A stretch of DNA of 21,495 nt from a virus, in IMG/VR virus record IMGVR_UViG_3300035698_005244, positions 1 to 21,495 of that record. The stretch is one strand, 5' to 3'. Shown one piece after another: positions 11,873-20,677 of this stretch (position 1 is the stretch's first letter; the number at the start of each line of letters is the position of its first letter). Made by a program: the position numbers and the translations under genes. Below the pieces are notes generated by a model. That model did not search any database, was not told the origin of the DNA, and worked only from the letters and a program-made list of their open reading frames with translations.

Positions 11873-13899
11873 TGGCAAAAATAGACAGTTCATTTAATAA
11901 CTTCTCAAGGGCAACACTCGACCATGATATGATGGGTCGTTATGATCTTCCTATATACCAATCTGGTGCTGATGTTGTTGAGAATTGGGTTACGAATTTT
12001 AAAGGAAATGCTATTTATAGAACTGGTTTTGAGAATATTTATTTATTTCAAGACTGCGCGTTTATTGAATTTAAGTTTAGTAAGGAACAGTCGTATTTAT
12101 GCGTTTTCTATAACACTGTTGTTAGGTTTTTATCTTATGCTAGTGATGGGTCTTTTGGTTGGGTGCTATCTAGCGGAAGCCCTTTAGAGGTGACTACGCC
12201 TTACGATCTAGCAGAGAGTAAGCAAGTTGACTTCGCGCAGAAAAATGATGTTATGTATATTGTCCATGAGCTATTTGCTCCGCGTAAGCTTACCCGCACA
12301 GGAGCAGCCGCGTTCACACTAGCAACATATACCCGAACAAACGATCCCTTTACTGGGTCGGGCTTATATCCAAGTTGTGTCTGCTTCCATAAAGGTAGAT
12401 TGTACTTTGCTGCTCCAAGTTCTAAAAAAACAACCATTTACGGCACTGTCTTGGGTGACTTTGATGTTCATACTACGTCACCAGTTACCGCCACAAGTGC
12501 GCTTGAAGTAACTATTGCTGAAATATCGGAAAAAATTGAGTGGTTATTTTCTGGGGAAAACTCCCTTTTCGCTGGTGCAACTGATGGTATTGTAGTTTTA
12601 AACGGTGGTAGCGTTGGAACTGCCATAACTGCTGGAACTATTGAGGCATCTGTAACATCTGCCGAGCCTTGCAATTCCGCACGCCCATTCCTAAAAGATA
12701 GTTATATTTTCTATGTTAGTTTGGATGGTAGACGCTTGCTCCATTTTCAATATGATCTAATATCAGAATCCTTCCTGTCTCAGGATGCTAATTTTATTAG
12801 CTATGATATCACACAGGGGGGGATAACTAAACTTCGCTGGAAAAAAGATAGAAACGATCTTATCTATTGCATTACTGGTGCTGACAACGGGCAAATGCTT
12901 ACTTGTAATTTTGAAAAGAATGAAAATATATCAGGTTGGCATAACCACACGACATTTGGTAAGTTTAAAGATTCTGCTATTATCACTGATAATGATGGTA
13001 TACAGCAATTCTTTGCTTTGGTTTTGCGTGGCACAGCGTATTATATAGAGCGGCAAAGCAAATATGTTGAATTTAAAGAAAGAAGTAAATTCTTTAGTGG
13101 CGAGAGTAATAAAGCTTTAGATGATATTGCACATAATAGATATGTCGCTGAACAATTAAAGCAATGCATATACCTTGACCAAGCTGGAGTTGTTAGTAAT
13201 TTACAAACACAAACAGGCATTTATGATTCTGATGCTGGAACATGGACTGACACGGATGGTGTGTTCGTTTCTGGTGATGTAGGTAAGCACATTGTTTATA
13301 AAACTGACACTGGCTATGAGAGTGGTCGATTTGAGATAACGGCAGTTAATAGCTCCACAGAGGTCGATGTTATCGTTCTGCAAACTCCAACTTCTACAAC
13401 TTCGGGGACTTGGTATTTAACATTTAGCTCCTTATCTGGGCTTTCTGCCTACAACGGGACTACAGTGGGGATTGTTACTGACGGTGGTTATTTGAATGAC
13501 TTTGCGATAACTGGCGCTGCCCAAGAATTAGGAAAGCAGGTTACACATGCTGTTATTGGCTATAGATACAAAGGGATGATTAAGTCGTTTTCTCTTGGCT
13601 TCCAAATCCAAGGACTCAATACACAAAGAATGATGAAGGCTCTTAATGAATTTTCCGTCCGTTGTGTTTCAAGCGCAGGCCTTACTGTTGGGTCTTCTCC
13701 TTATAGACTAACTGACGTTCAAGATCTATCGCCTGATGATATTAACTATCTACCTCCTATACCTATTGATGGTACTAAATCAGTATCTTTTTCTGATGAT
13801 AACGAGAAAGATAAGTATTTTTACCTAGTGCAGGATGTGCCATTACCCGCAACTGTCACGTCAGTTATTTTAACAGCAAATTACACAACAAGTGGATGA
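11872..13899 (+). CDS. Tail nozzle / tail tubular protein B-like protein
   Basis: 675 aa, beta-rich throughout, directly after the gp11-like adaptor, where T7-like phages carry gp12. Recognisable are an N-terminal RATLDHDMMGRYDLPIYQSG with VTNFKGNAIYRTGFENIY ('g....RpG..~i', common in nozzle proteins), repeated propeller-like strands including AQKNDVMYIVHELFAPRKLT, CVCFHKGRLYFAAPSSKKTT and ISEKIEWLFSGENSLFAGAT, and a C-terminal domain with HAVIGYRYKGMIKSFSLGFQ. BPP-1-type and gut podoviruses have similar long proteins. Six copies would form the tail tip through which DNA leaves. The stop overlaps the next start (ATGA). Confidence 0.82.
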   Translation: MAKIDSSFNNFSRATLDHDMMGRYDLPIYQSGADVVENWVTNFKGNAIYRTGFENIYLFQDCAFIEFKFSKEQSYLCVFYNTVVRFLSYASDGSFGWVLSSGSPLEVTTPYDLAESKQVDFAQKNDVMYIVHELFAPRKLTRTGAAAFTLATYTRTNDPFTGSGLYPSCVCFHKGRLYFAAPSSKKTTIYGTVLGDFDVHTTSPVTATSALEVTIAEISEKIEWLFSGENSLFAGATDGIVVLNGGSVGTAITAGTIEASVTSAEPCNSARPFLKDSYIFYVSLDGRRLLHFQYDLISESFLSQDANFISYDITQGGITKLRWKKDRNDLIYCITGADNGQMLTCNFEKNENISGWHNHTTFGKFKDSAIITDNDGIQQFFALVLRGTAYYIERQSKYVEFKERSKFFSGESNKALDDIAHNRYVAEQLKQCIYLDQAGVVSNLQTQTGIYDSDAGTWTDTDGVFVSGDVGKHIVYKTDTGYESGRFEITAVNSSTEVDVIVLQTPTSTTSGTWYLTFSSLSGLSAYNGTTVGIVTDGGYLNDFAITGAAQELGKQVTHAVIGYRYKGMIKSFSLGFQIQGLNTQRMMKALNEFSVRCVSSAGLTVGSSPYRLTDVQDLSPDDINYLPPIPIDGTKSVSFSDDNEKDKYFYLVQDVPLPATVTSVILTANYTTSG

Positions 13900-14312
13900 T
13901 TAGAAACTTTAATAAAATGGATGTTCGTAGGCTCAAGGCTAATAAATATAGCAGCATAGTAGGCTTTGAAGCGATATTTGAAAATCCTGATTTCTATAAG
14001 ATGACTTTGGTAGATGAAAATAGCTCAGTTCGTGCTATTATGTGCTTCACAAGGTATTGGGGGAATTGCTTTATTGCTTTCTTCCTTTGTTGTGAAGATA
14101 TAAATATGGGAGATGCTGAACACTTGAGGGCATTTCTCTATGAAACTATAGTTATTTTCGATGCTGATAGAGTACAAACAGATAGTGTAGCGTGTCCGAA
14201 GCTAACAAGGTGGCACAAGTTTTTAGGCTTTCAGAGCGAGGGCGTGCGTGTTAAAATGATAAATAATGAAGATCATGAAATGTGGGCTATTATAAAAGGG
14301 AGGGATTTCTAA
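13896..14312 (+). CDS. GNAT-like acetyltransferase-fold protein in the tail operon
   Basis: 138 aa with a GNAT-like plan: a beta-rich centre (VRAIMCFTRYWGNCFIAFFL), a helix DAEHLRAFLYETIVIF, and the C-terminal RWHKFLGFQSEG (105-116) followed by HEMWAI (127-132), which resembles the final GNAT strand block 'rf~eklGFk.eg......~~~ya'. A clear acetyl-CoA pyrophosphate loop (Q/RxxGxG/A) is not visible, so the enzyme may be inactive or structural. T7 gp13 is also 138 aa and sits at the same place between nozzle and gp14, and many podoviruses carry a GNAT-like gene here. Overlaps both neighbours (ATGA, TAATG). Function inferred as tail/ejection assembly. Confidence 0.68.
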   Translation: MIRNFNKMDVRRLKANKYSSIVGFEAIFENPDFYKMTLVDENSSVRAIMCFTRYWGNCFIAFFLCCEDINMGDAEHLRAFLYETIVIFDADRVQTDSVACPKLTRWHKFLGFQSEGVRVKMINNEDHEMWAIIKGRDF

Positions 14313-14827
14313 TGGGAGCTGCTGGATCATTAATTTCTACTGGCCTTATGATTTTTCAGGCAACTTCGCAAATAAGTACAGCAAGTAGAAATGCGGAACT
14401 TGCCAATAGAAACGCTATTGCGAAATCTGATGCCTTAAAGATAGAGGGCGATCTAGCTGTTAAAGAGAAAGCTAAAGAAGTTAGATTGAGGGCTGCTAGG
14501 CAGGTTTCATCTTTTATTACTTCTGGGTTGACTCTTGATGGGAGTCCAATGGATGTCCTCAATGAAACCTTTGATGTTGGTATAGAGGATGTCGAAAATA
14601 TTGGAAGAAATTTCCAAACTAGCAGAATGAACGCCTTGAGTTCTGGCGCGGCTGGAGCGCAAAGCTTTATTAATAACGGAAAAAACCAAGCTCTAGGGAC
14701 TATTGCTAGCAGTTTTTCGAGTATGAGTTTTGATTCTGGGTCTTTATTCGGAACAGCTAGTAAATCTAATAGAGGCGCTGGTGGTATACCTATACCAGTT
14801 CCTAAACCACAAGGGGGGTTTGGTTGA
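14312..14827 (+). CDS. Ejection (internal virion) protein, T7 gp14-like
   Basis: 171 aa from ATG 14312 in a TAATG overlap with the GNAT-like gene; AGGGA lies ~8 bases upstream. The start is a short hydrophobic segment AAGSLISTGLMIFQA (3-17), then a long charged helix AELANRNAIAKSDALKIEGD, and the familiar SGLTLDGSPMDVLNET (71-86), close to the 'sGvd...GSp..vl' block of gp14-type proteins. The C-terminal 60 residues are Gly/Ser/Pro-rich. In T7, gp14 is ejected first and forms a pore in the outer membrane; the same is expected here. Shares 1 base with the next start (TGATG). Confidence 0.82.
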   Translation: MGAAGSLISTGLMIFQATSQISTASRNAELANRNAIAKSDALKIEGDLAVKEKAKEVRLRAARQVSSFITSGLTLDGSPMDVLNETFDVGIEDVENIGRNFQTSRMNALSSGAAGAQSFINNGKNQALGTIASSFSSMSFDSGSLFGTASKSNRGAGGIPIPVPKPQGGFG

Positions 14828-16398
14828 TGGCAGATAGGCTCACAGATAATAACTTTAGAACATCAACAAACCAAGTAGCTGAACAATTAGCTGCGGCAGA
14901 TGGCGTTCCTATAGGGCAAACAATAGCCCAAATAGGAAGGAATATAATAAAGCAAGGGCAAGAGGCTAAGATAGTTGAAAGCTTTTCTAGCGCTCAGAAT
15001 GAGGTTAATAATCTTAATAGGCAATTTCAGGTTGATTTTGGGCATGATCCATTTAATAAAAATGGACTTGATAAACTAAAGCAAGATAAATCTGCTGCCT
15101 ATAACCGTAGTGGCGAGGGTATTTCTCCTTTATTTAAGCGCCCCTATGAAGATGCAACAAGGCGGCTTGATATTCAGAGTGATGGTGTTATCGAGGCGTT
15201 TGGTTACACACAAACAAGAAAGAACACTGTAACAAGTATAAATAATAGCATAAAGAATAGCCTAAACCAAGCTACCGTTGATGGCGAAAGCGGCGCTAAT
15301 CTTGGTGTGGCTATGCTTAATTTTGAGAGTAGTAAAACATCTTTGGTTAAAGCTGCTGATGGCATTCTTAGCGAACCAGAAGCCACAGCTATGTTGGAAG
15401 ATTTCGACCAAGATTATCTAAAAATGCATTTAAGTGGTAAAGCTATTTCTGATCCTGTTGGCGCATTGGAAATGATGGATAGCGAAGAAGTAAAAGGAGC
15501 ATTTAAGGATCAAAAACAATATATTGAAATGAAGGATGCGTTTAAAAATAGAGCGCAAAAGTTCCAAAGTATAGCGATTGAAAATGAAGTTATAGGAGTA
15601 TTAAAAAGCGAATCAGGATTATTTAAAAGCGGGAAACCTTTGTCTTATGCTGATTTACAATCTGTATCTAATAAAATGAGTAAGCCTGCTAAAGAGTTTT
15701 TTATGAAAACAAATGGATTTTCTCCCTCAAAAAGCAAAAAACTTGATACGTCTGAAAAAATCCAGATAAAATCCAGCTTAGTTAATATGATATCTTCCGC
15801 AATGCAAGAAGATGAACTTACTAGCAATGACCTTAAAAAAATGCAGGATAGTGTTTTTGACGCTATGTCTAGGGGTGCTTTAAGTGAAAAAGACGGGTTA
15901 GGTCTAATCAACCAAATTATAGAACCTGCTTTAAAAGGAAAAGAGGAATTAATTAATACACCCACACTTGATTCAGGTGAATGGAATCCATTTAAGGAAA
16001 ATGTAGGCTTGCCTGTTCTAAATTATTTCTATGATAACGAGGTGTTAATAAAACCAGCAGAAGGCGAGGATGATGTTGGTTTAATAAGTAAGACTCTTAA
16101 TAACACTAATAAAGCAAATCTATATGATTATTACTTCCAAGACTTAACTGCCTCTGCTATTAAAAACAATACTACAATCGCAGGGATAAGCGGCCTTTCA
16201 TCAAGTAAAAAAACAGCTATTTATAAAAAAGCCTCTGACGTTGCCAGGGCTGAGTTTAAAGCCAACACATCACCTTTGGCTCTCCGCTCCTCTATCCCCC
16301 AAGCGGCAATAAAAGCTTTAATTAGCAACCCTGATAAGTCTAGTGACTTTGATCTTAAATTTGGAACTGGCGCTGCAAATAGGATTTTAGGTAAATGA
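14827..16398 (+). CDS. Ejection (internal virion) protein, T7 gp15-like
   Basis: 523 aa from ATG 14827 (TGATG overlap); a TTG one codon upstream is possible but less likely, since AAGGGGGG sits ahead of the ATG. The protein is soluble and almost wholly helical, with long coiled-coil stretches (AKIVESFSSAQNEVNNLNRQ; KDAFKNRAQKFQSIAIENEV) and repeated EF-like acidic helices (LSEPEATAMLEDFDQDYLKM). No enzyme motif is visible. Order and size match T7 gp15, which together with gp16 builds the tube that crosses periplasm and inner membrane. The stop overlaps the next start (ATGA), consistent with the two proteins forming one complex. Confidence 0.75.
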   Translation: MADRLTDNNFRTSTNQVAEQLAAADGVPIGQTIAQIGRNIIKQGQEAKIVESFSSAQNEVNNLNRQFQVDFGHDPFNKNGLDKLKQDKSAAYNRSGEGISPLFKRPYEDATRRLDIQSDGVIEAFGYTQTRKNTVTSINNSIKNSLNQATVDGESGANLGVAMLNFESSKTSLVKAADGILSEPEATAMLEDFDQDYLKMHLSGKAISDPVGALEMMDSEEVKGAFKDQKQYIEMKDAFKNRAQKFQSIAIENEVIGVLKSESGLFKSGKPLSYADLQSVSNKMSKPAKEFFMKTNGFSPSKSKKLDTSEKIQIKSSLVNMISSAMQEDELTSNDLKKMQDSVFDAMSRGALSEKDGLGLINQIIEPALKGKEELINTPTLDSGEWNPFKENVGLPVLNYFYDNEVLIKPAEGEDDVGLISKTLNNTNKANLYDYYFQDLTASAIKNNTTIAGISGLSSSKKTAIYKKASDVARAEFKANTSPLALRSSIPQAAIKALISNPDKSSDFDLKFGTGAANRILGK

Positions 16399-19300
16399 CA
16401 AATTTTTTCGATTCATATGACCAAGCTCCATCTAATGTTAAAGTTGATGAAACAAGCGCCAGTACGGGAGGAAACTTTTTTGACTCCACAACAGGCGGCG
16501 TTACTATTGATGAATCTGAGCAGAAGGTAATCAGCGAAGTAAATTCAATTAAAATAAATACTCCTGAAACCTTTGGACTAACAACAATACCTAAAGATAT
16601 CGGGCTTGGTTTTGCTCGTGGCATAGCTGAAATGCCACAGCATGTTGGAGCTTCTCTCGTTGAGGTGGGCGAAACAGCAGAGGGTTTTTCAGGAAAAAGT
16701 TCTTTTGAAACGGCTAAAAGCTCATACGTTAATAGGTTGCGATCACATATTAAAGAAGGCGATGGGATGCCTAATATATTTGAAACTGCTCTTATTGGGA
16801 TGGGCGTGGAAAAAGATGTGTTACTTAATGCGGCTTTTGGTAAAAAAGGTTCTAAAGTTATCACAAATGCTGGCCTGAATATGATTAAAGAAAATAAAGA
16901 GGCGCTACAAAATATTGGATTAATCCCGAAAGGGGAAACAAGTATAGCCCATGATGTCGGGCATGGCTTGTCGTCCACTTTTATTTCTATTGGCTCTATT
17001 GTGCTAACTAAAAGCCCAGCAGTAGCTAGTTCTTTTATGGCGTGGATGATTAACGGGGGTGATTATTTAGAAGCTAGGGCGGCAGGAAAAACACCCGAAG
17101 AGTCTTCGGCTATTGCCGCCACATCTGCGGCTTCTCAAGGGGCTTTAGAGTTTCTTGGTGGTAAATATTTTATGGCAGCTGCTAAGTCAAGTAGCTTTGT
17201 TAAAACTAGTTTATTGCGTATTTTCGGTCAAGGTGTCGAGGAAGAGGCGCAATCTTTAGTAGAGCAAGGAATAAAAAATGTAACTGGAGTTCGAGACTCT
17301 ACAGCTTTAGAAATAGCTAAAGAAGCTATGTATGCGGGATTTATTGGGGCAATGGCTGGCGCTCCTGTAGTAACTGTTGTTTCGGGTGTTGAGAGCTTCG
17401 GAAAGTCAAAGGGACTTTCTGATAAAGAATCTAAAAAACTTGCGGATACTGCTGGTGAAAAATATGGAGAACTTCAAGATTTAGCGGCTGCTTTTATTGA
17501 TAAAGAATCTTCTGGGCTTGGTACTGATAAGTCCGTATTAGAGGCTAGTAACGCGGCCACTAATGAGGTTATTAAAAAAAGGGAAGAGGAATTAAATGAA
17601 ATAGGCTTTGAAGAGGCAATGAGGCGTTTTGACAAAATAACTAGTCAATCTGATACCGATCAATTAAATTCGGAATCCGCTACACTTGCAGATTTAGAGG
17701 CTGTTGATCTTGAGGGTCTTAATCCTGAACAGGTGAAATCAGTTGAGAATAAAATAGATGCTCAGTCAATTAAAGTTGAAAAGATACAAAGTGTTATTGA
17801 AAAGCGCCTTATTGAAATTCAAGCGCAAAATGGCGAAGGGACTATATCAGTTCCAAAGAAGCCTGAAACATTATCTAAATTTCTGAAAAGCAAAGGCGGG
17901 CTAAAAATCGACACTCGCGAGTCTAGGAGGTTCACTAGGAAGGAAAACCCGCAATTAGATGGTGTTGCTAGCAATAGAGGCACTTTGTCTCTGGAGGACG
18001 CACGAGAGCTTGCCGTAGAGGCTGGCTTTATAGAAGATAGAGCAAGCGGCGTTAATGAGGTTACGGAAAGCGATATCAATGATTTAGTAGATGCTTTAGA
18101 TAATGAGGCATCAGGCGTTTCTGTTGTAAGGGATTCCGATATAAACGAGTCCCAAGAAAGGGATCAGATTATAGAGTTTAATAACCAGCAACGTGAGTCT
18201 AACCAATATATAGCTGAAAATTCCAAGAAAATTAAAACCATAAAAGCGGCATTTAAAGAAGGCGCTTCTGCGGCTAAGAAAGATATTAAGGCCGCTCAGG
18301 AGTCTATCATAAAAGCCCTTGATAGAGCTAAGTTACGTCCAGAGGATAAAGCCAAATTTATAAAGACAATTAAGAATATCCAAAGTGCTGAACAGCTAGA
18401 AAAATCAATAGATTCAATTGAAAAGAAAGTCCTTGAGTTGCTGGATGCTGACACCAAAAGAAACCTAAGAAAAAGAATAGAGAGGGTGATTAGTTCCGCA
18501 AAAAAACGCAAAGATTTAGCTGTTGATGTGGTTGATAATGTCCGTAATTTCGAGACAACTTTAAAAGGAACAGGGATATTAGGAGCTGGGATAAAGGAAA
18601 TGTCTATAGCTGACTTCCAAACCGCACTTGATAGCGCGATATCTCTTACTTCTGAGGGGAAATTTAAACTTACTGTTATAAAAGCGCAGAAACAGAATAA
18701 ATTTACTGCGAGAATAGACCAATTAAAAGTAGATACTGTCGCATTAGGAAATAAGGATACAAAGCAAGCGGGACTAAATGAAACTCTTAGTGCTTTCGAT
18801 AGAATGAAAAACCTGTATATCGAGGGGCTTAATAAAGTTCAAAGATTCGACATAAACAAAAACCCTATGGATGTTATTTTTGATATCATGGATGGCCTTA
18901 AAAATTACTCTGGCGCTAATAGTACTATTTTCAAAAGAACAATTGATAGAGCGCATAGTAATTATTTACAAATAAGAGAGTCCACATCTAGGGATGTTAA
19001 AAATCTTTCAGATAAGCTGGATCTTAGTGAAGTTAGTTATAAAAGAATTGGCGCTTGGGCTGCCTTGCAACAAGAGGGTGGTAAAGATAAGTTAATAGCT
19101 ACTGGAATCACTGAGAAAGAAATATCCAACCTATCCCTTACTGATAGCGAAATGCAAATGTATAATCTCATGCGTGAGAAATTGGATAGTTTGCGTCCTG
19201 CCCTAAAAGAAGTTATGCGTGTTGCTTATAATAAAGATTTTTCTAATGTGAAAGAATACTTTCCTTTTATGACTGACTTTAAGGCAATGAAGGACGCAGA

Positions 19301-20636
19301 AATACAAGATATGTTTGGGGATGATGTGATTACTATTTCTGATCCTATTCAAGATTTTAACAAGAAGGATGTTAAAAAAGGTTTTACTAAAGAACGCACA
19401 TTAGGTAAGCAGAAAATCCGAATTGACGCTATGGGCATATTTTTGAACCATGTAGACAATGCCACTTATTTAATTGGCATGGGGCAAGATATAAAAGAGC
19501 TTGGTGAATTGGCGCAATCTAAACAATTCGGAAATATAGCGGGCGATCTTGGCCAACAAGTAGTTTCTGACTGGATAAATCTTTTAGCTAATAAAGGGCA
19601 AGCAGCAGGTCAAAATGACTTCCTAAATGCTTTGCGGGTTCACGCTGGTGCGGCGGTTCTTGGTTTTAAGTTATCATCCGCTTTAATACAGCCCACGGCT
19701 CTTGCTGACGGCGCTACCTTAATAGGTGGTACATATGTGGCTAAGGGGGTTAGGAATGTGGTTGATAGTGAGTGGCGACAATTTATGTATGATAACATGC
19801 CTGAAGTTCGCCAGCGTGTAGGTGATGATCCAAATTATCTTGATATGGGTGGTGACGGGCTTATGGCAAAGCAAAGGGAAATGGGTTTTTACGTCCTTAA
19901 AAAATTAGACATGTTTGCTGCATCTTCTGTCGCAGCGGGCGCTTACACAAAATCTGTTGAGGATAGGGGTGGTAAGGTGGATCTATCGAACCCTGATTCC
20001 ATAGCCATTGAATACGCACAGTTGATAATGAGAAGAACTCAATCATCTTCATTTGCAAAAGATGCTATACCAATAATAAGCCAAGGTAAGTTTACGGGTA
20101 ATGTTTCGGTTGATAAATTACTTTTCCAATTCCAATCCTTCATGTTTAATCGCTGGTCACTTATCCAGCACGATCTTTATAACGCTGGGATAAAAAAGGG
20201 AAAAACAAAAGAAGCTGCGAATATTGCAATGTGGTTAATGCTAGCTAACCTAGCGGAGTATAATGTTAGGCGCTGGACTAAAGAGCTTGTTTCTTTAATG
20301 TTCGGTAATGATTTTGATGATAAGGATGAAGATAAAAACGCACTTGAGATAGCGGCTGCTCAAGCATTGAGTAATGTGCCTGTTGTGTCGTCTCTTGTGT
20401 CCTCTGCTGAATTTGGCTCTGTTCCTGTTCCAGCTATTAGCTTAATTGAAGGTGTATTTAAGAGAGCTTCCTACATAAGTAAATCAAAGAGCCAAGAAAA
20501 GAAAAATAAACATAGGGCTTTATTGGCTGTTGAAGGTATGGGGCTGCTTATAGGCGTGGGTGGGACTCTCCAACTAAAGCAATTCATACAAGAAGCATTA
20601 AAAGAAAAGAAAAAAGGTCAAAGATCGACATTATAA
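16395..20636 (+). CDS. Large ejection (internal virion) protein, T7 gp16-like
   Basis: 1413 aa, close to T7 gp16 (1318 aa) and in the same gene order. Residues 1-55 carry two FFDS-type repeats (NFFDSYDQ, NFFDSTTG). Residues ~185-335 form a Gly/Ala-rich amphipathic helical module with HDVGHGLSSTFISIGSIVLT, FGQGVEEEAQSLVEQGIKNV and MYAGFIGAMAGAPVVTVVSG. Residues ~580-730 are Lys/Glu-rich coiled coil. The C-terminal half has FKLSSALIQPTALADGATLI, RRTQSSSFAKDAI and KLLFQFQSFMFNRWSL, blocks I know from giant phage ejection or 'polyvalent' proteins. I see no lytic transglycosylase (SLT) motif, unlike T7 gp16. It should be ejected with the DNA and span the inner membrane. Confidence 0.8.
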   Translation: MTNFFDSYDQAPSNVKVDETSASTGGNFFDSTTGGVTIDESEQKVISEVNSIKINTPETFGLTTIPKDIGLGFARGIAEMPQHVGASLVEVGETAEGFSGKSSFETAKSSYVNRLRSHIKEGDGMPNIFETALIGMGVEKDVLLNAAFGKKGSKVITNAGLNMIKENKEALQNIGLIPKGETSIAHDVGHGLSSTFISIGSIVLTKSPAVASSFMAWMINGGDYLEARAAGKTPEESSAIAATSAASQGALEFLGGKYFMAAAKSSSFVKTSLLRIFGQGVEEEAQSLVEQGIKNVTGVRDSTALEIAKEAMYAGFIGAMAGAPVVTVVSGVESFGKSKGLSDKESKKLADTAGEKYGELQDLAAAFIDKESSGLGTDKSVLEASNAATNEVIKKREEELNEIGFEEAMRRFDKITSQSDTDQLNSESATLADLEAVDLEGLNPEQVKSVENKIDAQSIKVEKIQSVIEKRLIEIQAQNGEGTISVPKKPETLSKFLKSKGGLKIDTRESRRFTRKENPQLDGVASNRGTLSLEDARELAVEAGFIEDRASGVNEVTESDINDLVDALDNEASGVSVVRDSDINESQERDQIIEFNNQQRESNQYIAENSKKIKTIKAAFKEGASAAKKDIKAAQESIIKALDRAKLRPEDKAKFIKTIKNIQSAEQLEKSIDSIEKKVLELLDADTKRNLRKRIERVISSAKKRKDLAVDVVDNVRNFETTLKGTGILGAGIKEMSIADFQTALDSAISLTSEGKFKLTVIKAQKQNKFTARIDQLKVDTVALGNKDTKQAGLNETLSAFDRMKNLYIEGLNKVQRFDINKNPMDVIFDIMDGLKNYSGANSTIFKRTIDRAHSNYLQIRESTSRDVKNLSDKLDLSEVSYKRIGAWAALQQEGGKDKLIATGITEKEISNLSLTDSEMQMYNLMREKLDSLRPALKEVMRVAYNKDFSNVKEYFPFMTDFKAMKDAEIQDMFGDDVITISDPIQDFNKKDVKKGFTKERTLGKQKIRIDAMGIFLNHVDNATYLIGMGQDIKELGELAQSKQFGNIAGDLGQQVVSDWINLLANKGQAAGQNDFLNALRVHAGAAVLGFKLSSALIQPTALADGATLIGGTYVAKGVRNVVDSEWRQFMYDNMPEVRQRVGDDPNYLDMGGDGLMAKQREMGFYVLKKLDMFAASSVAAGAYTKSVEDRGGKVDLSNPDSIAIEYAQLIMRRTQSSSFAKDAIPIISQGKFTGNVSVDKLLFQFQSFMFNRWSLIQHDLYNAGIKKGKTKEAANIAMWLMLANLAEYNVRRWTKELVSLMFGNDFDDKDEDKNALEIAAAQALSNVPVVSSLVSSAEFGSVPVPAISLIEGVFKRASYISKSKSQEKKNKHRALLAVEGMGLLIGVGGTLQLKQFIQEALKEKKKGQRSTL

Positions 20637-20645
20637 AAATAATGT
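20628..20645 (+). other. Small hairpin at the end of the large ejection gene
   Basis: ACATTAT and ATAATGT form a perfect 7-bp inverted repeat around AAAA, overlapping the stop codon of the 1413-aa gene. It is A/T-rich and not followed by a clean T-tract, so it is at best a weak terminator or an mRNA-processing or stability element ahead of the tail-fibre gene. Confidence 0.3.
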
Positions 20646-20677
20646 ATTATAGTAAATAATATTTAACGAGGTAAAAA

